Source: Solirubrobacteraceae bacterium (GTDB lineage: Bacteria; Actinomycetota; Thermoleophilia; Solirubrobacterales; Solirubrobacteraceae). Taken from it: DNA of 5,315 bases. The position numbers and the translations under genes are program-made. Position 1 is the stretch's first letter. The number at the start of each line of letters is the position of its first letter. A model generated the notes under the pieces. It saw only the letters and a list, made by a program, of their open reading frames with translations, made no database searches and had not been told where the DNA came from. Positions 1 through 5,315 of this stretch are shown here, piece by piece. The DNA is taken from positions 1-5,315 of the forward strand of contig JASHYF010000450.1 of the NCBI GenBank assembly GCA_030043235.1. Direction: 5' to 3'.

Positions 1-1
1 C

Positions 2-658
2 GCGGGCGCGCAGGCGGACTTCTTCGCCGCCAAGGCGCTGCTCGCCGCGCTGCTCGACCACTTCCACGCGCGCTGGTGGGTCGCACCCGGCGCATCGTCT
101 CCGGAGGCCGGAACGCCGTTCCTGCACCCGGGGCGCAGCGCAGTCGTGCTCGCCCGCCCGGCCCCGGGAGCCCCGGGCGCGGGCGAGGGCGCCCACGGGC
201 GCGACGGGGGCGACGAGGGCGGCGAGGGCGCCGAACCGCTGCTGCTCGGGCTGCTCGGCGAGGTGCACCCGCTGGTGGCCTCGCGCTGGGGACTGGAACG
301 CACCGCCACCTTCCTGATCGACCTCGGCCAGCTCGCCACGGCCGCGCCCGCAGTGCGCTCGTTCAGCGCCTTCGGCGCGTTCCCCGTGCTGCGCCAGGAC
401 CTCGCCGTGACGCTCCCCGCGGACGTGCCCGCGGAGCAGCTGCTCGCGCGCGTGCGCGGCGCCGGCGAGACGATGCTCGACGAGGTGAGCGTGTTCGACG
501 TCTACGAAGGCGAGCAGGTGGGGAGCGGCAGGCGCTCGCTCGCGCTCGCGCTCAGCTTCCGCTCGCTGGAGCGCACGCTCACCGACGAGGACGTCGAGCC
601 CGTGCGCGAGCGCATCATCGCCGCGCTCGGCGCGATCGGCGGTGAGCTGCGTGGCTAG
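2..658 (+). CDS. pheT: Phenylalanine--tRNA ligase beta subunit, C-terminal part (5' end outside window)
   Basis: The beta chain of the cytoplasmic (alpha-beta)2 phenylalanyl-tRNA synthetase, which charges tRNA-Phe; the catalytic site is on the alpha chain (PheS). Only the last 218 residues are visible, and the frame is open from the window edge to TAG at 656-658. Seen in order: the stretch DFFAAKALLAALL (about residues 6-18), HPGRSA (42-47), LGEVHP (85-90), then a C-terminal FDX-ACB anticodon-binding domain from about residue 127 to the end. That domain carries FDVYEGEQ, a SLALALSFRS strand and RTLTDEDV. These are standard PheT landmarks. Oddity: HPGRSA and LGEVHP are normally about 15 residues apart, but here a Gly/Ala/Asp/Glu-rich insert (about residues 52-77) separates them. 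The frame stays open and the flanks are well conserved, so the gene looks functional. Its stop overlaps the argC start region. pheS is presumably upstream. Confidence 0.95.
   Translation, partial: AGAQADFFAAKALLAALLDHFHARWWVAPGASSPEAGTPFLHPGRSAVVLARPAPGAPGAGEGAHGRDGGDEGGEGAEPLLLGLLGEVHPLVASRWGLERTATFLIDLGQLATAAPAVRSFSAFGAFPVLRQDLAVTLPADVPAEQLLARVRGAGETMLDEVSVFDVYEGEQVGSGRRSLALALSFRSLERTLTDEDVEPVRERIIAALGAIGGELRG
182..232 (+). repeat. Low-complexity insert in pheT bounded by a 12-bp direct repeat
   Basis: The 12-mer ggcgagggcgcc occurs at 182-193 and again at 221-232. The copies are offset by 39 bases (13 codons), so they are in frame, and both encode Gly-Glu-Gly-Ala. The DNA between is G-rich and encodes a Gly/Asp-rich linker. 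Replication slippage or unequal duplication is a plausible origin, by inference. The reading frame of pheT is kept. Confidence 0.6.
641..646 (+). promoter_or_regulatory. Probable ribosome binding site deciding the argC start
   Basis: GGTGAG lies 4 bases before the GTG at 651 and matches the GGTGA end of the ideal Shine-Dalgarno sequence. It lies within the last codons of pheT. The earlier GTG at 642 sits inside this element and has no purine-rich stretch before it, so 651 is preferred. The match is short, so the choice is tentative. Confidence 0.4.
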
Positions 659-1700
659 CCCCCCCGTGTCGCCACCCGCCGACTCCCAGGCGCACGCCCA
701 GGACGGCCCGCGCGTGATCGTCGCCGGCGCCACCGGCTTTGCCGGGGCGCTCGCCGCGCACCTGTTGTGGCGCCACCCTGATTTCGAGCTCGTGGCCGTG
801 ACCGGGCGCTCCGAGCTCGGCAGGCGCCTCAGCGAGGTGTATCCGCGCTACCGCGTGCCGCTCGAGATCCAACCGCTCGAGCCCGCGCGCCTGCAGGGCA
901 TCGACGCGGCCGTCGTGGCCTACCCTCACGCCGCCGCCGCGCCAACCGTCGGCGAGCTGCTCGACCGCGGCATCCGCGTGGTGGACCTGAGCGCCGACTT
1001 TCGCCTGCGCTCGCTGTCCACCTACGAGCGCTGGTATGGCGAGCACCCGCGCCCGGACCTGCTCGAGCGGGCGGTCTACGGCCTCAGCGAGCTGCACCGC
1101 GAGCGCATCGCCACGGCCGCGATCGTCGCCAACCCGGGCTGCTATCCCACCGCGTCGCTGCTCGCGCTCGCGCCGCTCGCCCGCGCCGGTGTGATCGCCG
1201 ACGTGGTGATCGACGCCAAGCAGGGCATCTCCGGCGCCGGGCGCGTGTTCGACGAGACCACGCACCTGTCGATGGCGGGCGAGAACATCCTCCCCTACAA
1301 GGTCGCCGCGCACCGGCACACGCCCGAGATCGAGGAGCAGCTCGCGCTGCTGCGCACGGACGTGCGCGTCCAGTTCCAGGCGCACCTCGTGCCCCTCGAC
1401 GAGGGCGAGATGGCCAGCTGCTACGTCACCACCACGCGCCCCGTCGCGGCCGCCGAGCTGGAGGAGCTGTACGCGGACGCCTACGCCGCGGAGCCGTTCG
1501 TGGAGGTGCTCGACGGCCCGCCCGGCGTGCTCGAGGTGCGCGAGACCAACTACTGCCGCGTGTTCGCCGCCGCCGACGGTCACACGGGCAAGGTGATCGC
1601 GTTCGGCGCGATCGACAACCTCTGGAAGGGCACCTCCTCGCAGGCCGTGCAAAACCTCAACCTGATGTTCGCCCTGTCCGAGACGAGGGGCCTGTTGTGA
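651..1700 (+). CDS. argC: N-acetyl-gamma-glutamyl-phosphate reductase
   Basis: Third step of arginine synthesis: NADPH-dependent reduction of N-acetylglutamyl 5-phosphate to N-acetylglutamate 5-semialdehyde, in the cytoplasm. The protein is 349 residues from the GTG at 651, typical for the long (type 1) ArgC. A dinucleotide-binding loop GATGFAG is at residues 26-32. The catalytic cysteine is Cys164 in ANPGCYPTA. The active-site histidine region is HRHTPEI (His221 and His223). DAKQGISGAGR, HLVPLDEGE and the C-terminal DNLWKGTSSQAVQN (Trp325 onward) are also present. The first 20 or so residues before PRVIVAG are a Pro/Ala-rich, probably disordered tail. The start is uncertain: GTG 642 would add three residues, and GTG 666 is also possible. 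The start overlaps the pheT stop and the end overlaps argJ by GTGA, so it is co-transcribed and probably translationally coupled. A small oddity is DEGE where many homologues have an Arg-Gly pair after HLVP. Confidence 0.97.
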   Translation: MASPPVSPPADSQAHAQDGPRVIVAGATGFAGALAAHLLWRHPDFELVAVTGRSELGRRLSEVYPRYRVPLEIQPLEPARLQGIDAAVVAYPHAAAAPTVGELLDRGIRVVDLSADFRLRSLSTYERWYGEHPRPDLLERAVYGLSELHRERIATAAIVANPGCYPTASLLALAPLARAGVIADVVIDAKQGISGAGRVFDETTHLSMAGENILPYKVAAHRHTPEIEEQLALLRTDVRVQFQAHLVPLDEGEMASCYVTTTRPVAAAELEELYADAYAAEPFVEVLDGPPGVLEVRETNYCRVFAAADGHTGKVIAFGAIDNLWKGTSSQAVQNLNLMFALSETRGLL

Positions 1701-3055
1701 GCGCCCGCCGCGACAGTGCCGCGGCGCCGGCCCCCGCGCCCCTCGCGGGGCAGCCGTTCTTTCGCTCGCGCTGGGCAGCCGCTCCGGCGCACGTGCGCGA
1801 GCTCGGACTGGACGCCGGGCTGCCCGGGGGATTCCGCGCCGCCGGCGTGGTGGCTGGGCTCAAGCCGAGCGGCAAAGCGGACGTGGGCCTGCTCGTGTGC
1901 GACGCGGAGCGCCCCACGAGCGCCGCGCGCTTCACCGCCAGCGCCACCGCAGCGGCGCCCGTGCTGCTCACGCGCGAGCGCTGCCGCCTGGAGGCGCTGC
2001 GCGCGATCCTCGCCAACTCCGGCTGCGCCAACGCGGCCACCGGCCGGCGCGGGCTCGACGACGCCGCCAAGACACAGGGCGCCGCCGCGCTCGCCGCGGG
2101 CGTCGATCCCGCGGAGGTGGCGCTCGCCTCCACGGGCGGGATCAGCCAATACCTCGCCGTGGACGCCATGCTCAAGGGCATACTCCAGGCGCGCGAGCAG
2201 CTGCGGGCCGACGGCGACGTTGACTTCCAGCAGGCGATCCAGACGACCGACGCGTTCGAGAAGCGCGCGAACCTCGAGGTGCGGCTGCCGTCGGGCAATG
2301 TGCGGCTGAGCGCCCAGTGCAAGGGCGCGGGGATGATCTCACCGCTGTTCGCCACGATGCTGTGCTTCATCGAGACCGACGCCGCGCTCAGCGCCGAGAC
2401 GGCGGACCTGCTGCTCGGCGTGTGCGTGAAGCGCTCGTTCGAGCGCGTGTCCGTGGACGGGCAGCTGTCGACCAACGACACCGCCATCCTCATGTGCTCG
2501 GGCGCCAGCGGCGTGAGCGTCGCGCCGGCGAGCGAGGACGAGCTGCGCCTCGGCGAGGCGCTCGACGCGCTGTTGCGGGAGCTCGCGATCATGCTCGTCG
2601 CCGACGGCGAGGGGGCGGGACGGATCGCGCGCGTGATCGTCCGCGACGCCCCAGGCGCCGGCGCGGACACGGTCGAGACGGCCGCGCGCGCCGTCGCCAA
2701 CTCGCCGCTCGTGAAGGCCGCGCTGCACAGCGGCGACCCCAACTGGGGACGGATCGTGCAGGCGATCGGGGGCGCCCTCGCGCAGCATGCACGCGCCCTC
2801 GGCCGCGGCGATGCGCCCGCCGCGCCGCTCGCGCTCGACGTGGCGATCGAGGGCATCCAGGTGTGCCGCGCAGGCGCCGCCGTTCCCTACGACGAGCCGG
2901 CGCTCGCGCGCGCGGTCGCGCGCGCGGAGGTGGAGTACGAGGTGACGATGAGGACCCGCCCGCCCGGGCGGGACACGATCGGCGCTGAGACGGAGGTGTT
3001 CTTCTCCGACCTCTCGCACGAGTACGTCACGCTGAACGCGGACTATTCGACGTGA
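1697..3055 (+). CDS. argJ: Glutamate N-acetyltransferase / ornithine acetyltransferase (bifunctional ArgJ type)
   Basis: Transfers the acetyl group of N-acetylornithine to glutamate, releasing ornithine and regenerating N-acetylglutamate; some members also use acetyl-CoA to make N-acetylglutamate. ArgJ proteins cleave themselves at an Ala-Thr bond, and the freed Thr is the nucleophile. Here the site is KGAGMISPLFATML, with Ala219/Thr220 as the predicted cut, giving an alpha chain of 219 and a beta chain of 233 residues. The oxyanion-hole Thr-Gly is Thr146-Gly147. NSGCANAATG, NDTAILMCSG, SGDPNWGRI and the C-terminal DLSHEYVTLNADYST are all recognisable. At 452 residues it is longer than the usual 390-410. 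The excess is N-terminal: about 22 Ala/Pro-rich residues, then a segment before GGFRAAGV (44-51). The GTG start overlaps the argC stop (GTGA) and has GAGG at 1685-1688, 8 bases upstream. Motif variants: STGGIS replaces the usual STGVIG, and PLF precedes ATML where PNM is common. Whether it also has acetyl-CoA activity cannot be told from sequence. Confidence 0.97.
   Translation: MSARRDSAAAPAPAPLAGQPFFRSRWAAAPAHVRELGLDAGLPGGFRAAGVVAGLKPSGKADVGLLVCDAERPTSAARFTASATAAAPVLLTRERCRLEALRAILANSGCANAATGRRGLDDAAKTQGAAALAAGVDPAEVALASTGGISQYLAVDAMLKGILQAREQLRADGDVDFQQAIQTTDAFEKRANLEVRLPSGNVRLSAQCKGAGMISPLFATMLCFIETDAALSAETADLLLGVCVKRSFERVSVDGQLSTNDTAILMCSGASGVSVAPASEDELRLGEALDALLRELAIMLVADGEGAGRIARVIVRDAPGAGADTVETAARAVANSPLVKAALHSGDPNWGRIVQAIGGALAQHARALGRGDAPAAPLALDVAIEGIQVCRAGAAVPYDEPALARAVARAEVEYEVTMRTRPPGRDTIGAETEVFFSDLSHEYVTLNADYST
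2904..2927 (+). repeat. Perfect 12-bp tandem duplication inside argJ
   Basis: The 12-mer tcgcgcgcgcgg occurs twice back to back (2904-2915, 2916-2927). It is a whole number of codons, so the frame is preserved, and it encodes parts of an Ala-Arg-Ala-Val-Ala-Arg-Ala-Glu stretch. It is alternating CG, a slippage-prone type of sequence. It could be simple codon bias rather than a true duplication event. Confidence 0.5.
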
Positions 3056-3915
3056 GCGCGACGGGATCCACATCGGTCTCCACGCTGCTGGAGGCGCTCC
3101 CGTACATCAGGGAGTTCCACGGGCGCACCGTGGTGATCAAGTACGGCGGCGCCGCCATGGAGGACCCGGCGCTGCGCGAGGAGTTCGCGCGCGACGTGGT
3201 GCTGCTCAAGTACGTGGGGCTGAACCCGATAGTCGTGCACGGCGGGGGACCGGAGATCACCGATTACATGCGGCGGCTGAAGCTGCCGGTGGAGTTCGTC
3301 GGCGGCCTGCGCGTGTCCGACGAGAGCACCGTGGAGGTCGCCAAGATGGTGCTCGTCGGCAAGGTCAACAAGGAGATCGTCATGCGGCTCAGCCGCCACG
3401 GCCAGCCGGCGGTGGGGCTGTGCGGCGACGACGGCTCGCTGTTTCGCGTCGCCCGCCGCGCGGCGCCCGGGGGGGAGGACATCGGCTTCGTGGGGCGCAT
3501 CGAGCGCGTGAACGCCGGCGTGATCGAGCACGTCGCCAGCGACTACATCCCTGTGATCGCCTCGGTGGGGGCCGACCGCGAGGGGCGCTCCTACAACGTC
3601 AACGCCGACGAGGCCGCCGGCGCGGTGGCCGGCGCGCTGGGCGCCTACAAGCTCGTGTTCCTCACCGACGTCGCCGGCTGGCTGCGTGACCCGTCCGACC
3701 CGGCGAGCCTCATCGGCCAGGCGAGCACCGAGCAGGTGCGCGAGGCGCTCGACGCGCTCGAGGGCGGCATGCGGCCGAAGCTCGAAGCGTGCGTGCGGGC
3801 GATCGGCGACGGCGTCAGCGCCGCCCACATCCTCGACGGACGCCTCCCGCATTCGCTGCTGCTCGAGCTGTTCACCGACGCGGGGATCGGCACGAAGATC
3901 GAAGCGGCGCCATGA
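3052..3915 (+). CDS. argB: N-acetylglutamate kinase
   Basis: Second step of arginine synthesis: ATP-dependent phosphorylation of N-acetylglutamate, an amino-acid-kinase-fold enzyme in the cytoplasm. It has 287 residues, normal for the family. Seen: KYGG with Lys30, HGGGPEI (63-69), FVGGLRVSD with the substrate-binding Arg87, YNVNADEAAG (Asn182, Asp186), FLTDVAGW, and GGMRPK with Lys243 near the nucleotide site. An N-terminal segment before the kinase fold (about residues 9-23, LLEALPYIREF) and the C-terminal HILDGRLPHSLLLELFTDAG followed by IGTKI resemble arginine-inhibited hexameric kinases. Feedback inhibition by arginine is therefore likely, by inference. The start is GTG inside the argJ stop (GTGA at 3052-3055). 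I see no purine-rich Shine-Dalgarno stretch in the 20 bases before it, so translation probably depends on ribosomes finishing argJ. No other in-frame start fits. Confidence 0.98.
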   Translation: MSATGSTSVSTLLEALPYIREFHGRTVVIKYGGAAMEDPALREEFARDVVLLKYVGLNPIVVHGGGPEITDYMRRLKLPVEFVGGLRVSDESTVEVAKMVLVGKVNKEIVMRLSRHGQPAVGLCGDDGSLFRVARRAAPGGEDIGFVGRIERVNAGVIEHVASDYIPVIASVGADREGRSYNVNADEAAGAVAGALGAYKLVFLTDVAGWLRDPSDPASLIGQASTEQVREALDALEGGMRPKLEACVRAIGDGVSAAHILDGRLPHSLLLELFTDAGIGTKIEAAP

Positions 3916-3941
3916 GCGCCGCACGGGAGGGCGGCCGGTGA
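3912..3941 (+). CDS. Nine-codon mini-ORF bridging argB and argD
   Basis: A short reading frame encoding MSAAREGGR then TGA. Its ATG overlaps the argB stop (ATGA, 3912-3915), and its TGA overlaps the argD GTG (GTGA, 3938-3941). It thus fills the only gap of more than a few bases between the arg genes. If translated, it would carry ribosomes ending argB onto the argD start; the peptide itself has no recognisable function and no arginine-rich attenuator character (two Arg in nine residues). It could be chance: the argD Shine-Dalgarno-like GGGAGG lies inside it and suffices for initiation. Expression is unproven. Confidence 0.3.
   Translation: MSAAREGGR
3925..3930 (+). promoter_or_regulatory. 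Ribosome binding site of argD
   Basis: GGGAGG lies 7 bases before the GTG at 3938, the best Shine-Dalgarno match in the window. It fixes 3938 as the argD start and rules out the in-frame upstream extension, which would lie over argB. It sits in the 22-base argB-argD gap. Confidence 0.7.
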
Positions 3942-5095
3942 GCCTGGCCGAGCTGCAGCAGCTCGAGCGCACGAGCGTGATCGGCAGCTACGCGCGCATG
4001 CCGGTGGAGTTCGTGCGCGGCGAGGGCGCGCGCCTGTGGGACGAGCAGGGCAACGAGTACCTGGACTTCCTGTGCGGCATCGGCGTCACCAACCTCGGGC
4101 ACTGCCATCCGCGCGTGGTGGAGGCCGTGCGCGCGCAGGTGGGACGTCTGATGCACGTCAGCAACCTCTTCTACACCGAGCCCGCGATGCGCCTCGCCGA
4201 CCGCCTGTCGCGCTCGAGCCTCGGCGGCAAGGTGTTCTTCTGCAACTCCGGCGCGGAGGCCAGCGAGGCGGCGATCAAGCTCGCGCGCAAGGCGCGCCCC
4301 CGCGGCGAGGTGGTGGTCGTCCACGGCGCCTTCCACGGGCGCACCTACGGTGCGCTGTCGGCCACGCCGCAGGAGGCCAAGCAGGCCCCGTTCGCGCCGC
4401 TGGTGCCCGGCTTTCGCGCCGTCGCCGCCGAGCCCGGGGAGCTGCGTGCGGCGGTCGACGGGCACACGGCGGCCGTGCTGCTCGAGCCGATTCAGGGCGA
4501 GAGCGGCGTGCACCCGCTCTCGGGCGAGCTGCTTCACGCTGCGCGCACGGCCTGCGACGAGCACGGCGCGGCGCTCGTGTTCGACGAGGTGCAGTGCGGC
4601 ATGGGCCGCACGGGCTCGCTGTGGGCGTATGAGCAGACGGGGGTGCGGCCCGACGCGATCACCACCGCCAAGGCGCTCGGCGGGGGCCTGCCGATCGGCG
4701 CGCTCGTCACCGGCGAGCGCCTGGCCGACGTGTTCGCGCCGGGCGACCACGCCTCCACGTTCGCGGGCGGTCCCGTCGTCGCCGCGGCGGCCCTGGCGGC
4801 GCTCGAGCTGACCGACGATGCGGAGCTGCTGGCAAGCGTGCGCGAGCTCGGCGCGCGACTCACAGCCGGCCTCGAGCGCCTGGCGCACATACGCGCCGTG
4901 CGCGGGCGCGGGCTGATGCTCGCGTGCGAGCTGGACGTGCAGGCGCCCGCGCTCGTGCGCCGCGCGCTGCTCGAGCAGCGGCTCGTGCTGAACGCCACCG
5001 GGCCGGCCACGCTGCGGCTGCTGCCGCCGCTGATCGTCGGCGAGGCCGAGGTCGAGGAGGCGCTCGCGCGGCTCGCCCTCGCGCTCGAGGGCTGA
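3938..5095 (+). CDS. argD: Acetylornithine aminotransferase
   Basis: PLP-dependent class III aminotransferase that converts N-acetylglutamate semialdehyde and glutamate to N-acetylornithine and 2-oxoglutarate. It has 385 residues, slightly short of the usual 390-405. Seen: RLWDEQGNEYLDFLCGIGV near the N-terminus; NSGAEASEAA (103-112) for the cofactor phosphate; FHGRTYG with Phe132 expected to stack on PLP; EPIQGESGVHP; FDEVQCGMGRTG with Asp216 contacting the pyridine nitrogen; and TTAKALGGGLPIGA with Lys245 as the Schiff-base lysine, followed by Thr274 in STFAGGP. The usual form of that last motif is STFGGNP, so the Asn is changed. The start is GTG 3938, decided by GGGAGG at 3925-3930. Class III enzymes for ornithine, GABA or succinylornithine are alike, but the place after argB makes the arginine role nearly certain. 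In many bacteria such an enzyme also acts on succinyldiaminopimelate in lysine synthesis. Confidence 0.97.
   Translation: MSLAELQQLERTSVIGSYARMPVEFVRGEGARLWDEQGNEYLDFLCGIGVTNLGHCHPRVVEAVRAQVGRLMHVSNLFYTEPAMRLADRLSRSSLGGKVFFCNSGAEASEAAIKLARKARPRGEVVVVHGAFHGRTYGALSATPQEAKQAPFAPLVPGFRAVAAEPGELRAAVDGHTAAVLLEPIQGESGVHPLSGELLHAARTACDEHGAALVFDEVQCGMGRTGSLWAYEQTGVRPDAITTAKALGGGLPIGALVTGERLADVFAPGDHASTFAGGPVVAAAALAALELTDDAELLASVRELGARLTAGLERLAHIRAVRGRGLMLACELDVQAPALVRRALLEQRLVLNATGPATLRLLPPLIVGEAEVEEALARLALALEG
5087..5091 (+). promoter_or_regulatory. Ribosome binding site of the GNAT gene
   Basis: GAGGG lies 7 bases before the GTG at 5099, overlapping the last codons of argD. It supports 5099 as a start only three bases after the argD stop, in place of the GTG codons further in (5156 and 5165). 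Confidence 0.5.
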
Positions 5096-5098
5096 GCG

Positions 5099-5315
5099 GT
5101 GCGGCGCGCGCTCGCGGACGGCTTCGAGCTCGACGACGATCCCGCGCGGATCGACGTGGACGCCGTGCACGCCTACATATCCGGTGAGTCCTACTGGGGC
5201 CGCGGGCGCTCGCGCGGCCTGACGGAGCAGGCGATCCGAGGCTCGACGCGCGTAGTCGGGCTCTACTGCGGCGGCGAGCAGGTGGGCTTTGCGCGCGCGA
5301 TCTCGGACGGTGTGG
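5099..5315 (+). CDS. GNAT-family N-acetyltransferase, N-terminal part (3' end outside window)
   Basis: A frame open from GTG 5099 to the window edge, giving 72 residues. It reads like the start of a small GNAT acetyltransferase: an Asp-rich beginning (FELDDDPARIDVDAVHAYIS), a Tyr-Trp pair in SGESYWGRGRSRG, a helix segment TEQAIRGSTRVVGLY, then a strand and turn GGEQVGFARAISDG. The pattern YW, then an arginine-rich loop, then VGFAR...SDG is typical of a widespread group of uncharacterised GNAT enzymes. The acetyl-CoA-binding motif (RxxGxG/A) would come later and is not in view. It follows argD by three bases with its own ribosome binding site, so it is in the same operon. The substrate is unknown; a link to arginine metabolism is suggested only by position. 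It does not look like the NAGS domain of ArgA. In related clusters argF usually follows argD. Confidence 0.8.
   Translation, partial: MRRALADGFELDDDPARIDVDAVHAYISGESYWGRGRSRGLTEQAIRGSTRVVGLYCGGEQVGFARAISDGV

Noticed and set aside
560..700. Searched the pheT-argC junction for a promoter or ARG-box operator
   Set aside because: The region is coding and GC-rich; I found no AT-rich palindrome or convincing -10/-35 pair, so nothing is annotated.
615..1652. 345-codon open frame on the - strand opposite argC
   Set aside because: It lies fully antisense to a well-conserved argC, is rich in Arg, Ala, Gly and His with no domain pattern, and is the usual by-product of very GC-rich codon use.
1657..2856. 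399-codon open frame on the - strand opposite argJ
   Set aside because: Ser/Ala/Arg-rich composition without motifs, antisense to argJ; stop codons are rare in GC-rich DNA.
2959..2972. 14-bp perfect palindrome (cccgcccgggcggg), possible terminator
   Set aside because: It lies inside argJ with no loop and no T-run after it, and the genes continue without a gap.
3686..3937. Upstream in-frame extension of argD over the end of argB
   Set aside because: The added residues are Arg/Ser-rich and unlike any aminotransferase, they overlap conserved argB sequence, and GTG 3938 has a strong ribosome binding site.
3872..5170. 432-codon open frame on the - strand opposite argD
   Set aside because: Composition is typical of an antisense frame, with no recognisable domain, and it covers the whole of argD plus two gene junctions.

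Overview
The window is a very GC-rich, tightly packed stretch with every gene on the + strand. It holds the 3' end of pheT, then argC, argJ, argB and argD, and the 5' end of a GNAT acetyltransferase gene. Every start I could assign is GTG, and there is essentially no intergenic DNA. High GC, GTG starts, pheT directly before argC and the order argC-argJ-argB-argD all point to an actinobacterium, because the same pheT/argCJBD neighbourhood is known from Mycobacterium. From memory, the ArgJ and ArgD sequences look most like the deep-branching Solirubrobacterales/Thermoleophilia; that placement is an inference and is not proven here.

Layout: 2-658 is the C-terminal part of the phenylalanyl-tRNA synthetase beta chain, with a low-complexity Gly/Asp/Glu insert near its start. 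argC (about 651-1700) overlaps the pheT stop. argJ (1697-3055) and argB (3052-3915) each begin inside the previous stop codon, through GTGA overlaps. argD (3938-5095) follows argB by 22 bases, and those bases lie inside a 9-codon mini-ORF that overlaps both neighbours by 4 bases. A GNAT gene starts at 5099, three bases after the argD stop and in the same frame, and runs off the window.

Pathway: ArgB phosphorylates N-acetylglutamate and ArgC reduces the acyl phosphate to N-acetylglutamate semialdehyde. ArgD transaminates this to N-acetylornithine. ArgJ moves the acetyl group back onto glutamate, releasing ornithine. This is the cyclic (acetyl-recycling) route to ornithine, and all four enzymes of it are present with their key residues. 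No argF, argR, argG or argH is visible; they may lie downstream.

Regulation: I see no promoter, AT-rich ARG-box-like operator, attenuator or terminator in the window. The overlaps suggest one mRNA with translational coupling, probably driven from upstream of pheT. Nothing here looks like a mobile element, CRISPR array, RNA gene or undescribed system. The second-look items are small: the bridging mini-ORF, the PheT insert, unusual motif variants in ArgJ, ArgC and ArgD, and the GNAT gene sitting where argF often follows.
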